Shown here: positions 6,604 to 13,735 of the stretch, piece by piece | Layout of the letters: the number at the start of each line of letters is the position of its first letter | Numbering within the stretch: the first letter of the stretch is position 1 | Assembly (NCBI GenBank): GCA_946415665.1 | Contig: CAMKTI010000036.1 | Coordinates: 1 to 13,857 of the forward strand | DNA from: an uncultured Clostridia bacterium | Lineage (GTDB): Bacteria > Bacillota > Clostridia > Lachnospirales > CAMVHY01 | Direction: 5' to 3' | DNA: 13,857 bases | Notes under the pieces: generated by a model | Told to the model about the DNA's origin: nothing | Databases searched by the model: none | What the model saw: the letters and a program-made list of their open reading frames with translations, nothing else | Position numbers and translations under genes: made by a program

Positions 6604-7508
6604 AACATCATTAAAGCGAAAACAGAGCTTACAATTAGAGTGATTCTAACTGCAAGAATGGCATATATGAATGCAAAACATCTTAAGAAATTCTTATTGT
6701 CAAATATTGAATCTGTTGTAACTAGACGTGATGTATTTCTGCGTCAAGTCGGGGAAAAGCTTCATTCGAAACAGGAAGTTGCCATTCCATACGATAGTTA
6801 AAACAATTACAGACATGGAAATCAAGAGTTTAACAAATTAAATTACTACAGCGCCAAACTTACCATCTGCTTCTGTATTTATTCAACAACAATGCTATCA
6901 ATCCGGATGACGTCTAATATTATTGTCCTGGTGCAAATGGTCAAAAACTGTACAAACTATTGCGTTTAAATACACCTTTTGACCTTGAACATTGCATCTA
7001 TACAAGGACGCCGGGATTTGAATGAGCAGTACATTGCATGAAATGGTTGATCAATCAAAAAGTTAGGCATAGCGAATCAAGACTATGAATCATATAACGA
7101 CATGGCACATATTCAAGAAAAACATAAACAAAACGAAAAAACAAAAAACCCGAAAGATAAAAATCATCATCGATTTGTACCACCAATTTTTTCTTTTGCT
7201 TACCTCAAATAGAAACCAAAAAAATACGATTCTGTTGAATTCTATGAATTTGATCGAATTGTACGTTTTAAAGCAAACAAAGGTCTTTATAAAACAATTC
7301 TTACAAATCTGAATGAAGAAGATGCACCTATTTTACTAACTTCACAGTAGCTGTTCGCATGTGCAGGCTATTTTATAGCGAAAAAACAACATCACCCAAT
7401 TTAAAAGCCGTTATTACCAGAAATATCATTTCTATTAAGCCTGACAGGTATCGGAAACAAAAACTAATAGTAAAAATATTTCACAGCCTTCTATATCATA
7501 TAGGATAA
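6604..7508 (+). pseudogene. Decayed coding region, unrecognised
   Basis: No intact gene lies in this stretch, but protein-like pieces follow one another in shifting plus frames. 6604-6801 reads ARMAYMNAKHLKKFLLSN and ends GEKLHSKQEVAIPYDS then stop. Next comes TTAPNLPSASVFIQQ (from ~6845), then NAINPDDV, a stop, YYCPGANGQKLYKLLRLNTP and CIYTRTPGFE, ending at ~7023. 7057-7350 reads SIKKLGIANQDYESYNDMAH, then HHRFVPPIFSFAYLK, a stop, and EFYEFDRIVRFKANKGLY and EEDAPILLTSQ. The last piece (~7386-7508) is AVITRNIISIKPDRYRKQ and a stop. The codons are less AT-biased than in neighbouring genes. This looks like one or two genes ruined by at least four frameshifts and several stops. A mobile-element origin is possible but I do not recognise the family. 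The 75-residue plus frame at 7085-7312 is a shadow of it. Confidence 0.45.
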
Positions 7509-7707
7509 CATAAAAAATAAAATCTGTAATAAAAACTTTTGGAAGATGCAAATCTACCTAATCTATATACAAAGAAACAAAGAAAACAGCAAGAAAAACA
7601 ACTGTTTTTCTGTCATTTCGCTTAGCTAATCACACTCGCCATCTTAACTTAATGACATTGGTGATTGGCTCTGTCTTTTTTTTTTATTAAATTTAAATCC
7701 GAGTTTA
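7509..7707. other. Intergenic region before the Fe-S operon
   Basis: No gene is seen. AGAAAAACAACTGTTTTTCT (about 7599-7618) is a 9-bp inverted repeat with almost no loop. It is AT-rich and not followed by a proper T-run, so it is not called a terminator. Confidence 0.4.
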
Positions 7708-7740
7708 ATACTTGACATTATTTTTTTTTGTGAATAATAT
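7708..7740 (+). promoter_or_regulatory. Promoter of the isc operon with an IscR-like half-site
   Basis: TTGACA (7712-7717), 17-base spacer, TAATAT (7735-7740). The -35 overlaps ATACTTGAC (7708-7716), which fits one half of the type 1 IscR site described in E. coli (ATASYYGAC). The other half is not evident. Autoregulation is plausible from this and from the family, but the site call is weak. Confidence 0.6.
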
Positions 7741-7772
7741 TTATTTGTTGATATTAAAAGGAGGCGAAAAAA

Positions 7773-8240
7773 ATAAAATTATCTTTTAGGACGATTTATG
7801 GACTCGAAGCATTGAAATTTATTTTAAATAAAGATACTTGTGTTTCGATAAAAGATATTGCGAGCAAAAAAAATATTCCGGAGAATTATCTTGAGCAGAT
7901 AATGAGAATTTTAAAAAAAGCGGGATTAATAAAAAGTATAAGAGGAGCAAAAGGCGGATATATTTTAAATTGTGAACCGGAGAAAATTACGATTGGGGAT
8001 ATATTAAAAATTTTAGAAAACGGTATGTATTTTACGGATTGTCTCAAGAAAAAATTTAATCGGGCAAAGAAAATAAATAATATTGAGGCGTGCAAAAATA
8101 ATTGTGCTTGTAAAAAGTGTCATGTAAAAAGTATTTGGTGTAAAATGTATAAGAATATGATAGATTTTGCTAATGAGTTTAAATTAAGTGATTTAGTTTG
8201 TGATGATGAAAATGTTTGTCAGGAGGAGGATGTTTCGTGA
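7773..8240 (+). CDS. iscR: Rrf2-family regulator, IscR-like, apparent ATA start
   Basis: Rrf2 proteins are winged-helix regulators; IscR members bind a [2Fe-2S] cluster and repress isc genes. The winged helix spans ~1-80: IKLSFRTIYGLEALKFIL, VSIKDIASKKNIPENYLEQI, KKAGLIKSIRGAKGGYIL and ITIGDILKILE. The family start MKLS.R..YGL..L aligns with ATA AAA TTA TCT at 7773, which sits 8 bases after AAAGGAGG. No ATG, GTG or TTG lies in frame near the ribosome site. The first in-frame TTG, at 7812, would delete helix 1. ATG at 7798 is in another frame. So either ATA is the real start or a point mutation has damaged it. The C-terminal part is Cys-rich (ACKNNCACKKCHVKSIWC plus others), more than the three Cys of IscR. 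The gene overlaps the desulfurase gene by GTGA. Confidence 0.85.
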   Translation: MKLSFRTIYGLEALKFILNKDTCVSIKDIASKKNIPENYLEQIMRILKKAGLIKSIRGAKGGYILNCEPEKITIGDILKILENGMYFTDCLKKKFNRAKKINNIEACKNNCACKKCHVKSIWCKMYKNMIDFANEFKLSDLVCDDENVCQEEDVS

Positions 8241-9421
8241 ATGAAAAGGAAATAATTTATTTTGATAACGCAGCGACGACAAGATTAGATGATGAAGTTT
8301 TAAACGAAATGCTGCCGTATTTAAAAGATTATTACGGAAATCCATCGAGTATTTATAAATTAGCACAAAAAAATAAAAATGCGATTGAGCGTGCAAGACA
8401 GGATATTGCGGATATATTTAATTGTCGAGCATCAGAAATTTATTTTACGAGTGGAGGAACAGAGTCTGACAATTGGGCGATAAAATCGATTGCTGAAGCT
8501 TATAAATCAAAAGGAAAGCATATTATTACGAGTGAAATAGAGCATCATGCGGTTTTAAATTCTTGTAAATATCTTGAGTCGCAAGGTTTTAGAGTAAGTT
8601 ACTTAAAAGTTGATAAAAATGGCTTGATAGATGAAAATGAGTTAAAAAAAAATATTTGTGATGATACGATTTTAGTTTCTATCATGTTTGCGAATAATGA
8701 AATTGGGACGATTCAGGATATTAAAAAATTAGCTGAGATTGCGCACGAAAAAAATATTTTATTTCATACGGATGCAGTGCAAGCAGTTGGATATATAAAA
8801 ATTGATTTAAAAGATTTAGGCGTGGACGCAATGTCGGTTTCAGCTCATAAATTTTATGGACCAAAAGGAATTGGAGCGCTTTATTTAAATAAAAAAATTA
8901 AAGTTTTGTCTTATTTGCATGGCGGCGCACAAGAATTTTCTAAACGAGCGGGGACAGAAAATGTTGCCGGAATAGTTGGAATGGCAAAGGCGCTGGAATT
9001 AGCTTATAATAATCTCGAAAAAAATAATTTATATGTTAAAGATTTGCGAGATAAAATTATTGATGGGGTATTAAATAATATTTCACATGTAAAATTAAAT
9101 GGTGATCGTGAAAAAAGGCTGGCGAATAATATAAATTTTTCTTTTGAGTTTATAGAAGGTGAATCGCTTTTATTAATGCTTGATGCAAAAAATATTTTTG
9201 CTTCGAGCGGATCGGCGTGCACGTCAGGTTCGTTAGATCCGTCGCATGTTTTATTGGCGATTGGATTGCCACATGAACTTGCGCATGGATCGTTGCGAAT
9301 AACTCTTGGGAAACATAATACACAAAAAGAAATAGATTATTTTTTAAATGTATTGCCGGATATAGTAAAAAAATTGCGTGACATGTCGCCGTTATATGAA
9401 GAATATTTGAGTAAAAAATAA
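8237..9421 (+). CDS. iscS: Cysteine desulfurase, IscS/NifS group I
   Basis: This PLP enzyme turns L-cysteine into alanine and passes persulfide sulfur to IscU and other acceptors. GTG 8237 is chosen because AGGAGGAGG ends 7 bases before it and the protein then begins NEKEIIYFDNAATT, as in the family. Key parts are YGNPSSIY (33-40), SGGTESDNWAI (72-82), EHHAVLN (102-108, PLP-stacking His), TDAVQAVG (178-185), SVSAHKFYGPKG (PLP Lys 205), GGAQEF..RAGTENV (229-243) and the catalytic loop SSGSACTSGS (Cys 328). At 394 residues it has normal length and looks intact. The GTG overlaps the TGA of the Rrf2 gene by 4 bases, implying translational coupling. The iscU start lies 18 bases downstream of its stop. 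Confidence 0.97.
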   Translation: MNEKEIIYFDNAATTRLDDEVLNEMLPYLKDYYGNPSSIYKLAQKNKNAIERARQDIADIFNCRASEIYFTSGGTESDNWAIKSIAEAYKSKGKHIITSEIEHHAVLNSCKYLESQGFRVSYLKVDKNGLIDENELKKNICDDTILVSIMFANNEIGTIQDIKKLAEIAHEKNILFHTDAVQAVGYIKIDLKDLGVDAMSVSAHKFYGPKGIGALYLNKKIKVLSYLHGGAQEFSKRAGTENVAGIVGMAKALELAYNNLEKNNLYVKDLRDKIIDGVLNNISHVKLNGDREKRLANNINFSFEFIEGESLLLMLDAKNIFASSGSACTSGSLDPSHVLLAIGLPHELAHGSLRITLGKHNTQKEIDYFLNVLPDIVKKLRDMSPLYEEYLSKK

Positions 9422-9439
9422 TTTATGGGGTGATAAATT

Positions 9440-9901
9440 ATGAATTATAGCGAGAAAGTTATGGAGCATTTTAATAATCCGAGAAATGTCGGAGAAATTG
9501 TTGATGCTGACGGTGTCGGAATTGTTGGAAATAAAAAATGTGGCGATATTATGAAAATGTATTTAAAAATAAAAAATGATGTTATCGAAGATGCGAAATT
9601 TAAAACTTTTGGATGCGGGGCGGCAATTGCAACGAGTAGTATGGCAACGGAATTAATTAAAGGGAAAAAAATAAGCGAGGCGTTAAAAATTACTAATAAA
9701 ACAGTAATGGAAGCTTTAGATGGATTACCACCGGTGAAAGTTCATTGTTCGTGTCTTGCAGAACAAGCTGTTCACGCTGCACTTTTTGATTATGCGCAAA
9801 AAAATAATTTAGAAATAAAGGGTTTAAAAATGCCTGAGGACGCAAAAGAAAAAACTTGTTGTGCAGGAAAAAATGGAAAAAAATGTTCGTGTGCGAATTA
9901 A
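9440..9901 (+). CDS. iscU: Fe-S cluster scaffold IscU/NifU-N type
   Basis: IscU receives sulfur from IscS and iron to build clusters for transfer. The start has GGGGTGAT 5 bases upstream. MNYSEKVMEHFNNPRNVGEI is typical. The cluster ligands are present: Cys 34 and Asp 36 (NKKCGD), Cys 59 (FGCGAA) and His 102/Cys 103 (VHCSCLAEQAVHAAL). CGD with NxxC in place of the common NPxCGD, plus the Cys at 105, is the clostridial pattern as far as I can judge. The C-terminus is extended by a Cys-rich tail, CCAGKNGKKCSCAN (140-153). It is the last gene of the isc operon; a terminator follows. No iscA, fdx or mnmA is present. Confidence 0.95.
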   Translation: MNYSEKVMEHFNNPRNVGEIVDADGVGIVGNKKCGDIMKMYLKIKNDVIEDAKFKTFGCGAAIATSSMATELIKGKKISEALKITNKTVMEALDGLPPVKVHCSCLAEQAVHAALFDYAQKNNLEIKGLKMPEDAKEKTCCAGKNGKKCSCAN

Positions 9902-9935
9902 ACTTTTTTTGTTGGTTTGTTTAATTTTTTAAAGT

Positions 9936-9975
9936 AGATCTCGTGAAAATAAAAATTTTTGCGAGGTCTTTTTTT
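9936..9975 (+). terminator. Rho-independent terminator of the isc operon
   Basis: AGATCTCG pairs with CGAGGTCT (one G-T pair) and the stem extends inward through TGAAAAT/ATTTTTG to about 15 bp with a tiny A-rich loop. TCTTTTTTT follows directly. Confidence 0.85.
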
Positions 9976-10027
9976 ATATAAGCTTTGCTTTGATTATGTA
10001 AGTTTTATTTAGATTTCGTGATTATTT

Positions 10028-10033
10028 TATAAT
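10028..10033 (+). promoter_or_regulatory. Possible -10 element of the DUF1287 gene
   Basis: A perfect TATAAT lies 35 bases before the start codon. No convincing -35 stands at the right distance (TTTATT at best), so the call rests mainly on the -10 and on the terminator just upstream. Confidence 0.35.
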
Positions 10034-10067
10034 TAAATTTAAAAGAATTTACGTGGTGATGGTTTAT

Positions 10068-10724
10068 ATGCCAGAAAAATCAAAAACCCGGTCTAATAAA
10101 TTTTTGTTTTGGATGATTTTATTTTTTTTAGCCAGTTTATTTTCATGGATAATATTTAAATATCAAAATCCATCTACAAAAAGATTGCCGGATTGTTATC
10201 GTTCAAAAACAAAAAAATCATTAGATTATAACTTATCTATTGCACAAAAAAATATTATTGATGGAGCATTAAAGTATATTGCGACAAAGCCAAAATATAA
10301 AAGCAAATATTGTCAAACTGGATATCCGAATGATAAATACGGTGTGTGTACAGATGTCGTTGCAAATGCTTTAAAAAATGCTGGATATGATCTTATGTAT
10401 TTAGTAAATCAAGACATTAAAAAAAATCCTGATGATTATAAAATTAAAACTCCGGATATAAATATAGATTTTCGGCGAGTAAGAAATTTAAAAATATATT
10501 TTGATCATACAGCAATAAAATTATCGAATGATATTGAAAAATTTATGGATTGGCAAGGCGGTGACATTGTAATATTTAAAAATCATATTGGTATTATTTC
10601 GGATAGAAGGAATAAAAATGGAATTCCATATGTTATTCATCATTGTCCGTGGCAATTTCGATATGAAGAAAATATTTTGGAACGCAGAAAAGATATAATC
10701 GGACATTATCGAATAATCAATTAG
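10068..10724 (+). CDS. DUF1287 family protein, membrane-anchored
   Basis: DUF1287 proteins resemble NlpC/P60-type cysteine hydrolases by motif, but no activity is established that I can cite. Family blocks are GVCTDVVANALKNAGYDLMY (Cys of GVCTD as likely nucleophile), PDINIDFRRVRNLKIYFD, WQGGDIVIFKNHIGIISDR (His of NHIGI), VIHHCPW and the end IIGHYRI. ATG 10068 is favoured over in-frame GTG 10053 and ATG 10059 because GGTGAT stands 7 bases upstream, the same kind of site as before iscU. The N-terminus has basic residues, then one hydrophobic helix (about 12-32) without a clear cleavage site, so the domain is probably anchored and faces the outside. The protein is 218 residues and intact. It stands alone after the isc terminator. 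Confidence 0.85.
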   Translation: MPEKSKTRSNKFLFWMILFFLASLFSWIIFKYQNPSTKRLPDCYRSKTKKSLDYNLSIAQKNIIDGALKYIATKPKYKSKYCQTGYPNDKYGVCTDVVANALKNAGYDLMYLVNQDIKKNPDDYKIKTPDINIDFRRVRNLKIYFDHTAIKLSNDIEKFMDWQGGDIVIFKNHIGIISDRRNKNGIPYVIHHCPWQFRYEENILERRKDIIGHYRIIN

Positions 10725-10865
10725 ACAAAAAAGTTTTGTATAAGAATAATTTTGGCTGGTGAAAGCAAAAAAAATCTGTTGTTTCAACAAAATGAGAAAA
10801 ATTGTTTGTATTGGAGTTAAATTTCTTGATTTAATTGTTTTTCGATGAACAAAAATATTTTATTT
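10725..10865. other. Intergenic region, nothing assigned
   Basis: AT-rich spacer between the DUF1287 gene and the next promoter. I see no convincing terminator; TTGTTTCAACAA at about 10780 is a short imperfect palindrome only. Confidence 0.4.
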
Positions 10866-10892
10866 CTTGACAAATAAAAAAATATATTATAA
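10866..10892 (+). promoter_or_regulatory. Promoter of the kinase-like gene, CTTGACAAATAA type
   Basis: The box CTTGACAAATAA (10866-10877) is the same 12 bases as before the minus-strand orphan genes. The -10 is uncertain: TATAAC after 15 bases, or TAACAT after 17. Confidence 0.55.
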
Positions 10893-10933
10893 CATTATAT
10901 TGTAGAAGAAAAATTTATTTATGGAGTAAAAAA

Positions 10934-12754
10934 ATGAACGAAACTAATATCGATACCAGTAAAAATAATTATTTTTATTATAAAGATCCATTTAATGATT
11001 TTGTCGGTGAAGATAAAATTTTTAAAGAATCTGAAGATGGTGGTTTGGTTTTAAATAATTTTTCAAGCACACTATCTCCAGCGCAAAATGAAATTATTGG
11101 CACTATTGGCGAATTTTATAAATGTCTACATAAAAAACACAAAACAGTAACTTACGAAGATCTCTGCTTTATCAACAAAGAGTTGTTCGAAAAATTCAAG
11201 CCGCTTCAAACTTTTGTTTTTCGTGAAAATAATTGGTCTCAAAATGGTTTATCCATAAAAAATGGAGAAGATATTAATCCGATCGAAAATAAAATTAATT
11301 ATTGGACTGATTTTAGAAAAGAATGGTATTACTGGGTATTCTTGATTTTTATATTTGGTGAATTGAGATTATATTTTTTGAGAAAACAATTGTCGGATCA
11401 TAAAGATAATAATAAATTGGATGACGTTCTGGGTAATTTTTTTCATAAGCTTAAACTTTTAAGATGTTTTTATAATACAATGGATATGTTGGCACCAAAA
11501 GATTTTAGAGCGGAAAATATTTCTGTTAATGAGTTGCTATTAAGTCGTAGAGATATTTTTAAGTTTAAGATTATTACTCCACAAAAAAATGGAATAATAG
11601 AGAAAGGTACGGTTAATTCTGTTTGTCAAACTAAATTTGATGGCAAGAACTATCGTTATAAAAAAATGAATGTGTTCGAAGAAGTTCCACATATAAGCGC
11701 AGATGATAAAGAAAACGCTAAAAAATTAACAAACAGACAAAAGCAAAATTTAATTATGGGGAATTATTTTGGATCAAAAGAAAATGATTTGGTGATAGTC
11801 GATCCAATTTTTAGACAGTTAGCTATGCCAATTATTTCAGAACATTTTGGTTTTGAAAATATAATTCCGACGGAAATTGGTTTTTTAGATAAAGGAAATG
11901 ATTTAGAACCTGTTTGTTTAATGGAAGAAGCAAAGGGAAAAATTGGTCATAAGGTTTTTCTATACAACGGTAAAGCATCGACAACAAGAAAAATCGATTT
12001 TGAGAAAAATGATAAAGATAAAACAGCTTATATTAGCTTCATTGAGGAAAGCATGGCAAAAGCGCTGGCCAATTGGTATGATGTTGAATTAATTGATGCA
12101 AGTAATCCGAATTTACAAATAGAAGCGTTAAAGTTAGCAATAGTTGATTGTATCGGGTTGATTCTTGATCGGAGTTCAGAAAATCTATTTTTCGACAACA
12201 CACAAAATGTTAGCTTTAAATTTATTGGAATTGATAACGATTGGGTTGGCTCTCTTACACCAAATCAGTGGTATGAAAATAATCTGCTTGAATTTTTTAA
12301 AGCAAAAGTCCCATTTATCACAAGTAACCTTAAAAAGGAAGTACTAGGTAAATTAAATGATACGAATGGAATAAAAAAATTATTAGCGAGACTTGAAGGA
12401 AAAATAAATCGTGGCCCCGGTGGAGAGAAGGTTATGCAAGCACTTGAAGAACGGATTAATTGTTTTAAAGATTATATTTATAAAAAATGTAAAATAATTG
12501 ATGAGTTAAATAGCAAGACAGCAAAAACTTTTATTGAATCGCATCGGAATCGTACTAAGAACAATCCAATTTCAGCACTAAATCACTGGACACATCATAG
12601 ATGTCACCCTGAGAAAATATCTAAAAAATTACCAGGAATAGAAGAAAAAATAATGAATGCCCGTCGCTATAGAAAAGTACTAGTACCTGAGAAAATAGTA
12701 GCACCTAAGATGGATATGACAGGAAAAAAGATTATATCAGATTATATCAAATGA
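10934..12754 (+). CDS. Orphan 606-aa protein with kinase-fold signatures
   Basis: ATG 10934 follows GGAG with 7-base spacing. Residues 1-205 are not recognised; 131-148 is a hydrophobic stretch (WYYWVFLIFIFGELRLYF) that may be a buried helix. From ~220 the pattern fits a divergent kinase: a glycine-loop-like EKGTVNSVCQTKFDGKNY (223-240) followed by strand RYKK (candidate ATP Lys 243 or 244), a hinge-like strand PVCLMEEAKG (326-335), a catalytic-loop-like DRSSEN (Asp 412, Asn 417) and a metal-binding-like IGIDND (Asp 434 or 436). The order and the spacing of about 20 residues between the last two match PI3/4-kinase-like and HipA-like folds and SteC-like bacterial effector kinases. The tail (470-606) is basic and helical with many His, Arg and Lys. 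No secretion signal is seen. The link to kinases is by motif only. The promoter ties it to the other orphans. Confidence 0.85.
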   Translation: MNETNIDTSKNNYFYYKDPFNDFVGEDKIFKESEDGGLVLNNFSSTLSPAQNEIIGTIGEFYKCLHKKHKTVTYEDLCFINKELFEKFKPLQTFVFRENNWSQNGLSIKNGEDINPIENKINYWTDFRKEWYYWVFLIFIFGELRLYFLRKQLSDHKDNNKLDDVLGNFFHKLKLLRCFYNTMDMLAPKDFRAENISVNELLLSRRDIFKFKIITPQKNGIIEKGTVNSVCQTKFDGKNYRYKKMNVFEEVPHISADDKENAKKLTNRQKQNLIMGNYFGSKENDLVIVDPIFRQLAMPIISEHFGFENIIPTEIGFLDKGNDLEPVCLMEEAKGKIGHKVFLYNGKASTTRKIDFEKNDKDKTAYISFIEESMAKALANWYDVELIDASNPNLQIEALKLAIVDCIGLILDRSSENLFFDNTQNVSFKFIGIDNDWVGSLTPNQWYENNLLEFFKAKVPFITSNLKKEVLGKLNDTNGIKKLLARLEGKINRGPGGEKVMQALEERINCFKDYIYKKCKIIDELNSKTAKTFIESHRNRTKNNPISALNHWTHHRCHPEKISKKLPGIEEKIMNARRYRKVLVPEKIVAPKMDMTGKKIISDYIK

Positions 12755-12867
12755 GATATTTTTTTTAAATCGTTTTTTTTGCATCGTCGAAAAAAATTTT
12801 ATTTCCAGACAAAAATTAATAAAAAAATAGTAAGATAATTATTAAAAAGCACAGGAGATAATTTGGA

Positions 12868-13683
12868 ATGATAAGATTTGATGGCGTAAGTTATATTTAT
12901 AATCAAGGGTTGAATTGTGAAAAAAAAGCTTTAGATAATATAAATATAGAAATTGATGAAAATAAAATTATTGGACTGATAGGAAAAAGTGGCTCAGGGA
13001 AAAGTACTTTTGTCCAACTTTTTAATAAATTATTAAAGCCGACAAGCGGAAAAATTTTTATTAATAAAAAAAGAATCGGCTTGGTTTTTCAGTATGCCGA
13101 AAATCAAATTTTTGAAATGACAGTCGAAGAAGAAATTGGGTTTGGTATAAGAAAATATGCATCAGAGAAAAAAATAAAAAAGATATTAGAAGTTTTGGAT
13201 TTGGTTGGGCTTGATAAAAGTTATTTAAAAAAAAATCCGTTTGAATTATCAGGAGGCGAAAAAAGAAAAGTTGCAATTGCAGGAATTTTAATTTTGGAGC
13301 CCGAAATTTTAATTTTAGATGAGCCGACGGTTGGTCTTGATTTAAAATCGCAAAAAGAAATTTTGGAGAATATAAAAAATCTTAAACAAAAGTTTAATAT
13401 GACTGTTATAATTGTTTCGCATGATATGAATGTGATCAGTGAGTTTTGTGATAAAGTTATATTTTTGCGCGATGGAAAAATAATTTTTTATGGTGATACA
13501 TACAAAGTTTTTGATTTAAATGATTTTGATTTGGAATTACCTTGGACTAAAAAGTTGGCAAAAAAATTGACTAAAAAAAGTTTTTTTGTGCCGGAAAATA
13601 TAATTTTATTTAATGATTTGGTTAAATATGTTGCAAAAAAAATTAAATACTGTCTACACAAAGAAGATAAAAAAGAGAAGTAA
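12868..13683 (+). CDS. ecfA2: ABC transporter ATPase, EcfA2 type (energy-coupling factor)
   Basis: EcfA ATPases pair with another EcfA and EcfT to drive vitamin or metal uptake through separate S components. The start follows AGGAG. The motifs are complete: Walker A GKSGSGKST (39-47), Q-loop VFQYAENQIFE (Gln 75, the EcfA2-like form), signature LSGGEKRKVAIAG (127-139), Walker B ILILDEPTVGLD (147-158, Glu 152) and H-loop VSHDM (His 185). The stretch between SGKIFI and KRIGLVFQ is some 15-20 residues shorter than I expect of EcfA2, while the catalytic motifs are unaffected. The C-terminal part (~225-271) is Lys-rich. No ecfA1 or ecfT lies beside it, although in most Firmicutes these form one operon near ribosomal genes; here a broken transposase follows. 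Confidence 0.9.
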   Translation: MIRFDGVSYIYNQGLNCEKKALDNINIEIDENKIIGLIGKSGSGKSTFVQLFNKLLKPTSGKIFINKKRIGLVFQYAENQIFEMTVEEEIGFGIRKYASEKKIKKILEVLDLVGLDKSYLKKNPFELSGGEKRKVAIAGILILEPEILILDEPTVGLDLKSQKEILENIKNLKQKFNMTVIIVSHDMNVISEFCDKVIFLRDGKIIFYGDTYKVFDLNDFDLELPWTKKLAKKLTKKSFFVPENIILFNDLVKYVAKKIKYCLHKEDKKEK

Positions 13684-13735
13684 ACTATAAAATAAAGTAT
13701 AATAAAGAGAAATAGAAAATAGGAGCAAAATAAAT

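Noticed and set aside
7085..7312. 75-residue plus-strand ORF
   Set aside because: Low-complexity and in a different frame from the protein-like fragments of the decayed region; no ribosome site.
7599..7618. Inverted repeat AGAAAAAC/GTTTTTCT as a terminator
   Set aside because: Nearly all A-T, minimal loop and no adjacent T-run.
7798..7800. ATG as start of the Rrf2 gene
   Set aside because: It is out of frame with the conserved winged-helix sequence.
12755..12820. T-rich and A-rich stretches after the kinase-like gene as a terminator
   Set aside because: Complementarity is only T-run against A-run, expected by chance in such AT-rich DNA.
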